DNA from: Sphingobium quisquiliarum P25
GTDB taxonomy: Bacteria; Pseudomonadota; Alphaproteobacteria; Sphingomonadales; Sphingomonadaceae
NCBI RefSeq assembly: GCF_000445065.1
Contig: NZ_ATHO01000110.1
Location: forward strand, 1 to 50,543
Direction of reading: 5' to 3'
DNA length: 50,543 nucleotides
The notes under the pieces are model-generated. The model was not told the origin of the DNA and did not search any database. It worked only from the letters and a program-made list of their open reading frames with translations. The translations under genes were made by a program, and so were the position numbers. Positions 43,966 through 50,543 of this stretch are shown in pieces (position 1 is the first letter of the stretch; each line of letters starts with the position of its first letter).

Positions 43966-45243
43966 TCAGACAGGCGGCAGCGCCGCAATCAGGCGCTCGA
44001 TATCCTTCTGGTCGTTATAGACCGATGGCGAGACGCGAAAATGATTGTCATGCAGTGACAGCCGCACCTGCGCCTTAGCCAGCGGCTCGGCGAGCACTGC
44101 CTTTGCATTGGCTAAGAGGCAGGTGAGCAATGGGACTCGCGCTTCGGGAGGCGTGATGATGCGATAGCCTTTGCGCGAAAGTTCCTCACGCAATTGCCTG
44201 ATCAGCGCCTGCGCATGCGCTTGAATGGCCGGGACGCTGAGCCGGGCGATATAGTCGAGCGAATAGTCGAGCTGCGCAGGCACGGCGTGGCTATAGGTTC
44301 CGGTCGCGAAATGGCCGATGGCGCCGCCGCGCTTCATATAGGCTACCGGCCACGCGCCGGGCGGATCGAGTGGATAGACATGCGTTTCCGGTGGCGACAG
44401 GCCGATGCCCGGCGGCGCTCCCGGCTTCGCAAAGCCATAATAGCCATATTCGGTGCGGGGCAAAAGATCGGCGACGCCCCTGCGCACATAGAGGAAACCC
44501 AGCCCGAAATCCCCCATCAGCCATTTGTACGTCGCGCACGCCGCAAAATCGACACCGCTGGCGTGCAGGTCTACAGGGATGGCTCCGGCGGCATGGATGA
44601 TATCGGCATAGACCAGTGCCCCCGCCGGATGGGCCAGGTCGCACACCGCCTTCAGATCATGGGTGAAGCCGTTATAAGTTGACACCAGCGACAGCATTAC
44701 CAGCTTCGTGCCGGGCCTGATCGCTTCGGCCATGTCCTCCAGCGCGATGCGCCCGTCGCGCGCCGTGACCCAACGGACATCGATGCCCTGCCGCGCCATC
44801 TCCATATACATGGGGAAGGATGCGTAGAAGTGCAGCGTGTCGGTGACAATCCGGCCGCCCGCAGCCGGAAACCCCATCGCGCGCAAGACCATCTGCTCGC
44901 CCATGGTCGTGCTCTGGACCCAGGTCAGCTCGTCCGCATCCGCATTCATCAGGCCGGCGAATTTGCCTAGCGGGCGGGCCATGTCCTGGCGCCTCTGGTT
45001 CTTCGCCATCGGGGCGAGCATCCGGCTTTCCATATAGGCGTCAATCGCCGCTCTGGCACCGATGCTGATGGGATGGGTCGATGCATTGTCCAGATAAGCG
45101 AGCGGACCGGCAGCGAAGGACGCCTTGTCCGGCAGCACCGGCGCGGCGGGCGCTTGCATCGCTCCAGCCGCAAGCGGCATGGCGGCAACCGCCCCGCCCA
45201 GCGCCTGCCGGCGGCTGAGCATCATGCCAAGATCTGATGACAT
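43966..45243 (-). CDS. Class V aminotransferase-like PLP enzyme with Tat signal
   Basis: 425 residues. The N-terminus carries a Tat signal (SRRQALGGAVAAMPLAAGA). The remainder is a class V aminotransferase/isopenicillin N epimerase-like fold: YLDNASTHPIS, TLHFYASFPMY, VMLSLVSTYNGFTHD, ADIIHAAGAIPVDL and CATYKWLMGDFGLGF, where the Lys is the likely PLP anchor. Folded export with cofactor would explain Tat use. The downstream exported RidA suggests that the enzyme generates an enamine/imine. An ATG 18 bp inside the frame is an alternative start. Substrate unknown. Confidence 0.87.
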   Translation of the reverse strand: MSSDLGMMLSRRQALGGAVAAMPLAAGAMQAPAAPVLPDKASFAAGPLAYLDNASTHPISIGARAAIDAYMESRMLAPMAKNQRRQDMARPLGKFAGLMNADADELTWVQSTTMGEQMVLRAMGFPAAGGRIVTDTLHFYASFPMYMEMARQGIDVRWVTARDGRIALEDMAEAIRPGTKLVMLSLVSTYNGFTHDLKAVCDLAHPAGALVYADIIHAAGAIPVDLHASGVDFAACATYKWLMGDFGLGFLYVRRGVADLLPRTEYGYYGFAKPGAPPGIGLSPPETHVYPLDPPGAWPVAYMKRGGAIGHFATGTYSHAVPAQLDYSLDYIARLSVPAIQAHAQALIRQLREELSRKGYRIITPPEARVPLLTCLLANAKAVLAEPLAKAQVRLSLHDNHFRVSPSVYNDQKDIERLIAALPPV

Positions 45244-45563
45244 GGGTCAGGCCAGCGGCTTGTGGTACGGATGAAACACGCAAGGGCGACCGGGATCGCC
45301 ATCGGCACCTCCTGCATGCTGATCCATGTCCGGTGAAACGAAGCAACGGTGTCGATCCGCCATGCATTTGATTTAACGATCGCGCCGCCGCCGAGCCACG
45401 CCAAGTCTCGGCGGCGAGAGCCCAGTGCTGGTCTGCCCCAGTCCCGTCAGTGCGGGCACGATAATCGCTGCTTCGGCGACGTGTATCAGCGCCAGTGCCC
45501 AGCCTGCATTGGTACCCGCGAACTTGCCCGTTTACTCCCGGATGATCAGGTAATCAGCATCCA
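45244..45563. other. Gene-free stretch with strong hairpin
   Basis: No supportable gene was seen. The only structured element is the 10-bp hairpin at 45386-45416. The region should carry the promoter of the divergent PLP-enzyme gene. Confidence 0.5.
45386..45416. repeat. Perfect 10-bp inverted repeat
   Basis: CGCCGCCGAG (45386-45395) and CTCGGCGGCG (45407-45416) with an 11-base loop. No U-tract follows on either strand. It may be a terminator, an operator or the trace of a mobile element. Confidence 0.5.
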
Positions 45564-46100
45564 ATGATGGTGTCGGGCGACCGTCAGACCGTGGTCGTCA
45601 TTCCGCCCGACGCAATCAGGCTTGGCGCCGGCGCGAACGCTTCCGAGTATAGAGCGATGCTCCGGCTTCTGAGCAGCGACGTCACTGCGATCTGCAAGGC
45701 ACAGTGGCCATCAAACAGCACGGATTGCAACGCGTTTGTGAAGGCGGTGGCCGGGAACCTGGGAGTGACTTTGACCGGGAATGCGGATAGCATTGTTGAT
45801 CAAATTAGCGGTTCCGGTTGGACAAGCCTCGAGGACGGAGTGGCGGCATCCGCCGCAGCGGCGGACGGCAAACTGGTGGTTGGAGGCTTGAAGGCCAAGG
45901 ATCTCGGCAGCAACCATGGTCACGTCGTTATCGTCGTCCCGCCGACAGGACCTCTGGCACACGGCAAGTATCCTTACGCCTATTGGGGAAGCCTGGATGA
46001 CGGCGACGTTCGCAAAAACGGCGGCTTGGGCACGACGGTGAACTATTCGTTCAATACCGCGACTCGGGATAAGGTTGTTTACGCCTCGATAGACATCTGA
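45564..46100 (+). CDS. Putative NlpC/P60- or CHAP-like cysteine peptidase
   Basis: 178 residues, no signal peptide. A Cys in DCNAFVKAVAGNLGV (Cys near residue 52) and a later His in SNHGHVVIVV fit the Cys and His of the papain-like NlpC/P60/CHAP fold used by cell-wall amidases. The following YPYAYWGSLDDG and TRDKVVYASIDI complete a small beta sheet. Absence of a signal would fit a secreted effector or an amidase delivered by another route. No good ribosome-binding site precedes the ATG and a stop lies seven codons upstream, so the 5' end may be damaged. Family call is by pattern only. Confidence 0.55.
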   Translation: MMVSGDRQTVVVIPPDAIRLGAGANASEYRAMLRLLSSDVTAICKAQWPSNSTDCNAFVKAVAGNLGVTLTGNADSIVDQISGSGWTSLEDGVAASAAAADGKLVVGGLKAKDLGSNHGHVVIVVPPTGPLAHGKYPYAYWGSLDDGDVRKNGGLGTTVNYSFNTATRDKVVYASIDI

Positions 46101-46484
46101 GGGATTTTGGGTCTTCGGAGCCTCTGATAAATGTCTAGGTCAGACCAACAGTCCGACTTGAAACAGCCCTTGCAAGTCTCAGCCCGAGGGCGTCTTGCGT
46201 GATGGAATAAGACGTCCTCAAACGACTTCGCACGCGCTCAGGGTCTCAAGCAGGAGAGGACTCGAAAATCGCGCTAGTAAATTGAGAAATAATCATTTTT
46301 TCACAATATTGTCAGCCAATACCATCGTCGATACCCTACGACTTTTTGTTGATGAGGTTCGAGTCCCTTTGCCAGCGTTTTTAGCTGTCTGCTGTTCCGT
46401 TGCACCGTGATTCGGATGTCGCGCATCCGCACCAGCTCCGACCGCTTTCGCGTCGTCCATTTGATGTAGGCCCGCGCTGATCTC
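46101..46484. other. Gene-free stretch with hairpin and tRNA-like fragments
   Basis: No gene. It contains the hairpin at 46186-46219 and two short matches to the T-arm of the tRNA-Leu at 48560, AGAGGACTCGAA (46255-46266) and GAGGTTCGAGTCC (46354-46366). The segment between those matches is AT-rich. Confidence 0.5.
46186..46219. terminator. 11-bp hairpin downstream of the peptidase-like gene
   Basis: GAGGGCGTCTT (46186-46196) pairs along its full length with AAGACGTCCTC (46209-46219), with one G-U pair and a 12-base loop. It is 86 bp after the stop of the peptidase-like gene and could act as terminator, though no U-tract follows. Confidence 0.4.
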
Positions 46485-47438
46485 TCACAGGCGATCCGCA
46501 TACTCGTGGATGCGCCTAAGGATATCGTCGAGGCTGGGTTGCCCGCGATAGTAGAGCGCAGACGTGGCGGCATAGGCGCGGGCGAAGCGATCCCGTGTGG
46601 CTTGGTCCGAAAGTTCAAACGCGGCGTTTTCGGCGATCGCTTTGTTATCTGCAGCCGGGAAGCGCTCGTCCTTATGAGCCACATAGGCTTCGGTGCCGAG
46701 GAACGCCTGAACGCCGGGATCACCGAGGAGGCAATAGACGTCGTAATAGTGGCGAAGGAAGTTCTGCGGCATGCTGCCATCCTCAAGATGCCGCCGGAAC
46801 TTCGTCGAGATCGTCTGGAGCTTCTCGACCAGTGTGTAGCCGGGTTCGTAGCAGGGCACGTCGAACGCCCGGTTGTCAGTCAGGCCAGGAAGATCACTCG
46901 CCGCCGCCTTGTCATAGGCCCACGAACTGATCAGGCATGGCCGATTGGGTGCGACCTGATCGAAACCAGCCTCCAGCAAAATCCCGTCCTTGACGCCCCC
47001 CGGTAGCGGGTTGCGGGGAGTATAATGCAGGCGGATGCCTGCACTGCGCATGCGCTGGTCATCGAATGCTTCGTCGCGCTCGATCTCAGTTATGCCGGGG
47101 ATCGTGATCTTGGCCGACAGACCATCATAGAACGTACGGCGTGCCTCAATATGGGCAGGCTTGTTCTGGTTCTTGCCGGTTGGCAGATCGTCCAGGTCGG
47201 GGTGAATCAGGATGTCGATGTCCTCGGAAAACCGATGGATAAGGCCATGCCCTTTCGAGAGCGACGTTCCGCCCTTGAGTTCAAAGCGAAAACCCGACTG
47301 CTGCAAGCCCCAGAGGACGTGCATGATCCAATAGTCCTTCTCGACCAAACCCGGATCGATCGCATGCTCGCGCGACACGACCGCGAGAAGATCGTCGAAA
47401 TCCTGATGATCGTGCAGCAGCACCTCGTGCGCCTTCAA
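46485..47438 (-). CDS. AbiEii/AbiGii-type nucleotidyltransferase toxin
   Basis: 317 residues. The nucleotidyltransferase motif is clear: LKGGTSLSKGHGLI with SEDIDILIHP, that is GG-T-S then D-x-D, near residues 58-82. The all-helical C-terminal half is as in AbiEii. The family transfers nucleotides to an RNA target (tRNA in related MenT toxins) and causes growth arrest on phage infection. ATG overlaps the antitoxin stop by 4 bp. Together they form a type IV AbiE toxin-antitoxin pair, next to a truncated integrase and a tRNA gene. Confidence 0.9.
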   Translation of the reverse strand: MKAHEVLLHDHQDFDDLLAVVSREHAIDPGLVEKDYWIMHVLWGLQQSGFRFELKGGTSLSKGHGLIHRFSEDIDILIHPDLDDLPTGKNQNKPAHIEARRTFYDGLSAKITIPGITEIERDEAFDDQRMRSAGIRLHYTPRNPLPGGVKDGILLEAGFDQVAPNRPCLISSWAYDKAAASDLPGLTDNRAFDVPCYEPGYTLVEKLQTISTKFRRHLEDGSMPQNFLRHYYDVYCLLGDPGVQAFLGTEAYVAHKDERFPAADNKAIAENAAFELSDQATRDRFARAYAATSALYYRGQPSLDDILRRIHEYADRL

Positions 47439-48013
47439 GCCCGTTCGAGAACAGGCGAGAGCAAGCGTTCAGCCCGCGCAGAGCCAAAATCCTGGACCGC
47501 CTTGGCAAGACGGGAACGATCCATTTCCTTCGCCCGCTCGAGCGCGCGCGGGAGCACTGCCGATTTGTCTTCCGGCAGCCGATCGAGATTGTGCAGCAGA
47601 TCGACCAGCAGGATTTCCTTGGACAGCCGCTTGGGTACAGACGGCCGCATCCGGAAATCATAGACACGCCCATCAAGGGTGAACTTCCCGTGCCGCTTGC
47701 GGTTGTAGACGACCGGCTCGTTGTAGAGCTGCGTCGTACCGACCCCGAGCCCGTTGAACGCATTTGGCGAGACCATCAGAAATCGGTCGTCGCCGAGGAA
47801 TGTCTCGACGAGCTTTTCGGGCTTGGCAGGTGCCGCCCCGAACCTTGTTTGACGCGGCGCCATATAGACACCGGCGGAAACCTTTTCGAGGCGCCCTTCA
47901 TCCAGCAATTGCCGCACATGACGATCGACCGCGTTGGACCAGCGCGCAAGATCCTTGCGACGATAAACCTGTCCGGGGCGCAAATGGCGCTTGAGATCGC
48001 TGAGGGCCGACAT
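47435..48013 (-). CDS. AbiEi-type antitoxin/transcriptional regulator
   Basis: 192 residues from ATG 48013, which follows AGGAGATGTG. The N-terminal winged helix (LARWSNAVDRHVRQLLDEG, VSAGVYMAPR) is the AbiEi DNA-binding domain. The C-terminal domain (FNGLGVGTTQLYNEPVVYN, LSKEILLVDLLHNLDRLP) is the DUF6088-like antitoxin part. AbiEi proteins repress their own promoter by binding repeated sites, and such repeats are visible at 48033-48057. Confidence 0.87.
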   Translation of the reverse strand: MSALSDLKRHLRPGQVYRRKDLARWSNAVDRHVRQLLDEGRLEKVSAGVYMAPRQTRFGAAPAKPEKLVETFLGDDRFLMVSPNAFNGLGVGTTQLYNEPVVYNRKRHGKFTLDGRVYDFRMRPSVPKRLSKEILLVDLLHNLDRLPEDKSAVLPRALERAKEMDRSRLAKAVQDFGSARAERLLSPVLERA

Positions 48014-48032
48014 GTCACATCTCCTGCGCCAC

Positions 48033-48057
48033 ACATATATGCGGGAAACATATTATG
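48033..48057 (-). promoter_or_regulatory. Repeat pair in the AbiE promoter, likely autoregulatory operator
   Basis: ACATATATG (48033-48041) and ACATATTATG (48048-48057) are near-identical direct copies 15 bp apart; each is itself almost palindromic. They lie 20-45 bp upstream of the antitoxin start, where RNA polymerase would bind. An AbiEi operator is the natural reading. Confidence 0.5.
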
Positions 48058-48187
48058 CAACGATCCTCATTAAAATTTCATGCAAAGCGATTTGAAAGGA
48101 GATGGCGCCATCGCTCTCTCCATTCAAAAAGGGCGGTTCAAAGTCGCTAACCAGCACGCGCCGGTGGGCTATGAGGTAACTATCCCG

Positions 48188-48382
48188 CTAGGCGGGCGGC
48201 AACTTCCGACCCTTGCCACCAGTCAGCCATGGCGATCCCGATTTCGCTGCCAGGAACCGATACTTGAAGCGCCAGAGCTTAGAGCCGTTGGGTTGGATCT
48301 GGAGATGGAGGCCTTGTGAATCGCTCAGGGTCCAAGCCTTCGCTTTCGGCTTGGCGGCATTGATCTGGATGTAGGTCAGCAT
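48188..48382 (-). pseudogene. 5' stub of a P4-type tyrosine integrase
   Basis: The 64-residue product from ATG 48382 starts as an integrase N-terminal arm-binding domain (AKPKAKAWTLSDSQGLHLQI, then PNGSKLWRFKYRF), but the pattern stops after residue ~46. The catalytic domain (about 300 further residues) is absent. It starts 180 bp from the 3' end of tRNA-Leu, which is the normal position for the integrase of an island inserted in that tRNA. The island can no longer excise by itself. Confidence 0.75.
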
Positions 48383-48559
48383 GGTCGTTTTCCCAGCAAA
48401 GCCGGGTCGATCCGAGAGCACCAAAAAGAGCAACATTTTGTGGCTGCTGCTGGTGCTCTTAGCCGGATTTCGCCGGACGGTGTCTGGCGATTTTCGGTCA
48501 AGAAATGCTGTGAAACCAGCCGCTTACTGGACTTACCTGGACGTATCCATAGCCAGTAA

Positions 48560-48646
48560 TGGTGCCCAGAAGAGGACTCGAACCTCCACGACCTTGCGAT
48601 CGCCAGCACCTGAAGCTGGTGCGTCTACCAATTCCGCCATCTGGGC
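48560..48646 (-). tRNA. tRNA-Leu(CAG)
   Basis: On the minus strand the 5' acceptor GCCCAGA (from 48646) pairs with TCTGGGC, followed by discriminator A and an encoded CCA (to 48560). The anticodon stem CCAGC/GCTGG encloses TTCAGGT with anticodon CAG. A long variable arm and the T-arm GGTTCGAGTCC complete a type II tRNA, as expected for leucine. Confidence 0.95.
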
Positions 48647-48789
48647 ACGGGGTAGGTGGGCGCGATTAGCCGTTGGTTTTCACCCTGTCAATCGCGCAGC
48701 CCTTTATTTTTCTTCTGCTTTGGTTTTCCGCTCGCCGCGCTTTAAGGCAGTGGCCGGACCCTCGACCGAAACTGCGCTGGAGAGCCTTT

Positions 48790-49545
48790 GTGCAGCAACC
48801 CGTACTCGCCCCGCCATCCTTTTTCGCGCGGCCTGACGGGCTTCGGCTTGCCTATCGCTACCGCCCCGGCGCCGGACCCGTGATCGTGTTCCTGCCGGGC
48901 TATATGTCCGACATGGAGGGCGGCAAGGCGGTTGCGCTGGACGCCTGGGCGGCGGAGAGCGGCCGGGCCATGCTGCGGCTCGACTATGGCGGCAATGGCG
49001 CGAGCGAGGGACGGTTCGAGGATGGGACGCTTGCCAGCTGGCGCGACGATGCGCTGTTGCTGATCGATTCGCTGACGCAGGGGCCGGTGCTGCTCGCCGG
49101 TTCCTCCATGGGCGGCTGGCTGGCGCTGCTGATCGCGCTGGCCCGGCCTGAGAGGGTGGCGGGGCTGGTGGGCATAGCCGCCGCGCCGGACTTTACCGAA
49201 TGGGGCTTTACCGATGCCGACAAGGCGCTGCTCAGGACGGAGGGGCGGATCGCCGAGCCCACGCCCTATGGCGACCAGCCCTATGTTACGACGCTGGCCT
49301 TCTGGGAATCGGGGCAGGCGCTGCGCCTGCTGGAGGAAGAGATCGCCATTTCCTGCCCCGTCCGCCTTCTGCAAGGGCAGGAGGACCCCGACGTGCCCTG
49401 GGAGATCGCGCTGCGGATCGCGCGGCAGCTGCGTTCATCCGATGTGCAGACGCTGCTGATTAAGGATGGCGACCACCGCCTTTCCCGCGACGCCGATATC
49501 GCTTTGCTGATCCGCACCGTCGCCAGCCTTTTGGACAATCTTTGA
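48790..49545 (+). CDS. Alpha/beta hydrolase
   Basis: 251 residues from GTG 48790, chosen because GGAGAG lies at ideal spacing and because relatives begin just before the ARPDGLRLAYRY strand. A longer reading from 48673 adds a hydrophobic stretch without a binding site. Fold landmarks: VIVFLPGYMSDM (oxyanion region), GSSMGG (nucleophile elbow, Ser in G-x-S-x-G), LQGQEDPDVPW (catalytic Asp) and DGDHRLS (catalytic His). Probably a serine esterase or lipase-like enzyme. The stop overlaps the start of the TPR gene (TGATG). Confidence 0.88.
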   Translation: MQQPVLAPPSFFARPDGLRLAYRYRPGAGPVIVFLPGYMSDMEGGKAVALDAWAAESGRAMLRLDYGGNGASEGRFEDGTLASWRDDALLLIDSLTQGPVLLAGSSMGGWLALLIALARPERVAGLVGIAAAPDFTEWGFTDADKALLRTEGRIAEPTPYGDQPYVTTLAFWESGQALRLLEEEIAISCPVRLLQGQEDPDVPWEIALRIARQLRSSDVQTLLIKDGDHRLSRDADIALLIRTVASLLDNL

Positions 49546-50405
49546 TGGCCATCTTATTGCCGCTGCTGCTGTTGACGCCGCAAGCCTATGACCCGGAGGT
49601 GGAAGCGGTGATGAACCGGCGGCGCAAGGAAGCCGCCGCTCCCGCCGCTTCTTCGGCGGCTCCGGCGCAGGCCGTCCGCGCTGACGGGCGCATCCCCGTG
49701 CCGGAAAAGTTCGCCAAGCCCTTCCAGGCCTGTCTGGATCAGGCGATCGACTCCCCCGATCAGGGGATTGCCTTCGCGCAGAAGTGGCGGCTGGAAGGCG
49801 GCAGCTTCTACGCGCGTCATTGCCTGGGCTTCGCCTATGCGCGGGCGGAGCGCTGGGCGCCTGCCATCGTCGCCTTCGAACAGGCGGCGGACGAGGCGGA
49901 GCGGGGCGGCGACATGGCGCAAAGCGCGCGATTGTGGGCGCAGGCTGGCAATGCGGCGCTGGCGGGCGGGGACGCGGCCAAAGCGCGGACCAGCTTTGAC
50001 GCGGCGCTGGCGCGCGGGCTGCCGGACGGGCTGGAGAAGGGCGAGCTTCATCTGGACCGCGCCCGCGCCCTGGTGGCGCTCGGCGACATGGATGGCGCGC
50101 GTGACTCGCTGGATGTCGCCACGGTCCAGGCCGCGCAGGATCCGCTCGCATGGCTGCTGTCCGCGACATTGGCGCGGCGGACGGGGGAGTTGAAGCTGGC
50201 GCAGGCCCATATCGCGCGGGCAGTCCAGATGTCGCCGGACGACGCCTCCGTCGCGCTGGAGGAGGGGAATATCGCCATCCTCACCGATCATGAGGATGTC
50301 GCGCGGTCCGCCTGGCAGCGGGCGGTGAAGATTGCTCCGGCATCGCCTGCGGGGAAGGCGGCGGCCGAAAGCCTGGCGCGTTTGCCCGCCGCTGCCGCTC
50401 GCTGA
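49545..50405 (+). CDS. Tetratricopeptide-repeat protein
   Basis: 286 residues with a short hydrophobic N-terminus (MAILLPLLLLTPQAY) that is probably a signal peptide, an Ala/Pro-rich linker, and about five TPR-like helical pairs, for example AERWAPAIVAFEQAADEAER, AGGDAAKARTSFDAALARGL, RTGELKLAQAHIARAVQMSP and TDHEDVARSAWQRAVKIAP. One Cys pair (QACLDQ and ARHCLGFA) is exported with it. It probably serves as a periplasmic protein-interaction scaffold. It is translationally coupled to the hydrolase gene. Confidence 0.85.
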   Translation: MAILLPLLLLTPQAYDPEVEAVMNRRRKEAAAPAASSAAPAQAVRADGRIPVPEKFAKPFQACLDQAIDSPDQGIAFAQKWRLEGGSFYARHCLGFAYARAERWAPAIVAFEQAADEAERGGDMAQSARLWAQAGNAALAGGDAAKARTSFDAALARGLPDGLEKGELHLDRARALVALGDMDGARDSLDVATVQAAQDPLAWLLSATLARRTGELKLAQAHIARAVQMSPDDASVALEEGNIAILTDHEDVARSAWQRAVKIAPASPAGKAAAESLARLPAAAAR

Positions 50406-50408
50406 CCG

Positions 50409-50447
50409 GGGGCAGCAAAACTTCCTTACGGAACATAGCCCTGCCCC
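50409..50447 (+). terminator. Possible terminator after the TPR gene
   Basis: GGGGCAG (50409-50415) pairs with CTGCCCC (50441-50447) around a 25-base loop and is followed by three T. The long loop and short U-tract make it a weak candidate. Confidence 0.3.
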
Positions 50448-50490
50448 TTTCCGTTCGCGGGCCATGCGGTCCACAGGAAAGGATGAAGAT

Positions 50491-50543
50491 ATGCAAGGCA
50501 ATCGAGGAAAGCTGTCCGCCATCGCCCTGTTGCTGGCGGGCGC
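50491..50543 (+). CDS. Start of an exported protein, cut by the window end
   Basis: ATG 50491 follows AGGAAAGGATGAAG at good spacing. The 17 visible codons (MQGNRGKLSAIALLLAG) look like a signal peptide: positive N-region, then a hydrophobic core. Nothing can be said of the mature protein. Confidence 0.55.
   Translation, partial: MQGNRGKLSAIALLLAG

Noticed and set aside
46354-46366. GAGGTTCGAGTCC as part of a second tRNA gene
   Set aside because: The flanks do not form a T-stem, acceptor stem or anticodon arm; only a T-loop-like fragment is present.
48673-48789. N-terminal extension of the alpha/beta hydrolase giving a membrane anchor
   Set aside because: No ribosome-binding site at 48673, whereas GTG 48790 has GGAGAG at good spacing and matches where the family begins. 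The extension probably covers the promoter of the divergent tRNA.
1-50543. CRISPR arrays, complete insertion sequences and prophage structural genes
   Set aside because: No regularly spaced repeats, transposase genes or phage head/tail genes were seen; the only mobile-element trace is the integrase stub.

Overview
This window (about 50.5 kb, GC-rich) looks like the chromosome of an alphaproteobacterium of the Sphingomonadaceae (Sphingobium/Novosphingobium/Sphingomonas type). The grounds are the codon and base composition, several TonB-dependent receptors, an UrcA-family protein, a LapB-type type I secretion operon and tightly overlapping catabolic operons. Species cannot be fixed from the sequence alone.

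Layout. (1) 1-11273: a type I secretion operon, with the 3' part of a giant repeat protein carrying a von Willebrand A domain, an OmpA-like protein, a TolC-like channel, an ABC exporter, a SleB-type cell wall hydrolase and an HlyD adaptor. An AT-richer orphan gene resembling a degenerate receiver domain follows. (2) 11900-17415: an SDR protein lacking the usual YxxxK residues, a broken VOC gene fused into the 3' end of an AraC-type regulator, a Rieske oxygenase and a TonB-dependent receptor. (3) 18194-29164: a nine-gene guanidine assimilation operon: ABC uptake system, NikR-like regulator, two DUF1989 proteins (carboxyguanidine deiminase subunits), a urea/guanidine carboxylase, allophanate hydrolase and an exported beta-propeller. 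(4) 29221-36545: UrcA protein, a small exported protein, a TPR-sulfotransferase, two sterol-desaturase-family membrane enzymes, a LysR regulator and a 2-oxoglutarate dioxygenase. (5) 36843-42650: a vitamin B12 uptake operon (TonB receptor, BtuF-, BtuC- and BtuD-like proteins, a conserved unknown) behind a clear cobalamin riboswitch. Its last gene has been joined to the broken start of a PepSY-type membrane gene. (6) 42700-48650: an accessory region with a broken RES-toxin gene, a Tat-exported PLP enzyme paired with an exported RidA protein, an NlpC/P60-like protein, an AbiE toxin-antitoxin pair, a truncated integrase and tRNA-Leu(CAG). (7) 48790-end: an alpha/beta hydrolase, a TPR protein and the start of another exported protein.

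The most notable system is the guanidine operon. No guanidine riboswitch was recognised by eye. Instead the operon encodes a NikR-family regulator in which three of the four residues of the high-affinity nickel site are replaced. The 778-bp divergent upstream region holds two inverted repeats of the same architecture (half-site WTATTAC, 14-bp spacer, GTAATAT), one of them 60 bp before the first gene. Half-site arrangement and spacing resemble a NikR operator. The inference is that a NikR-like protein has been re-purposed to control guanidine use, possibly together with the divergent TonB receptor.
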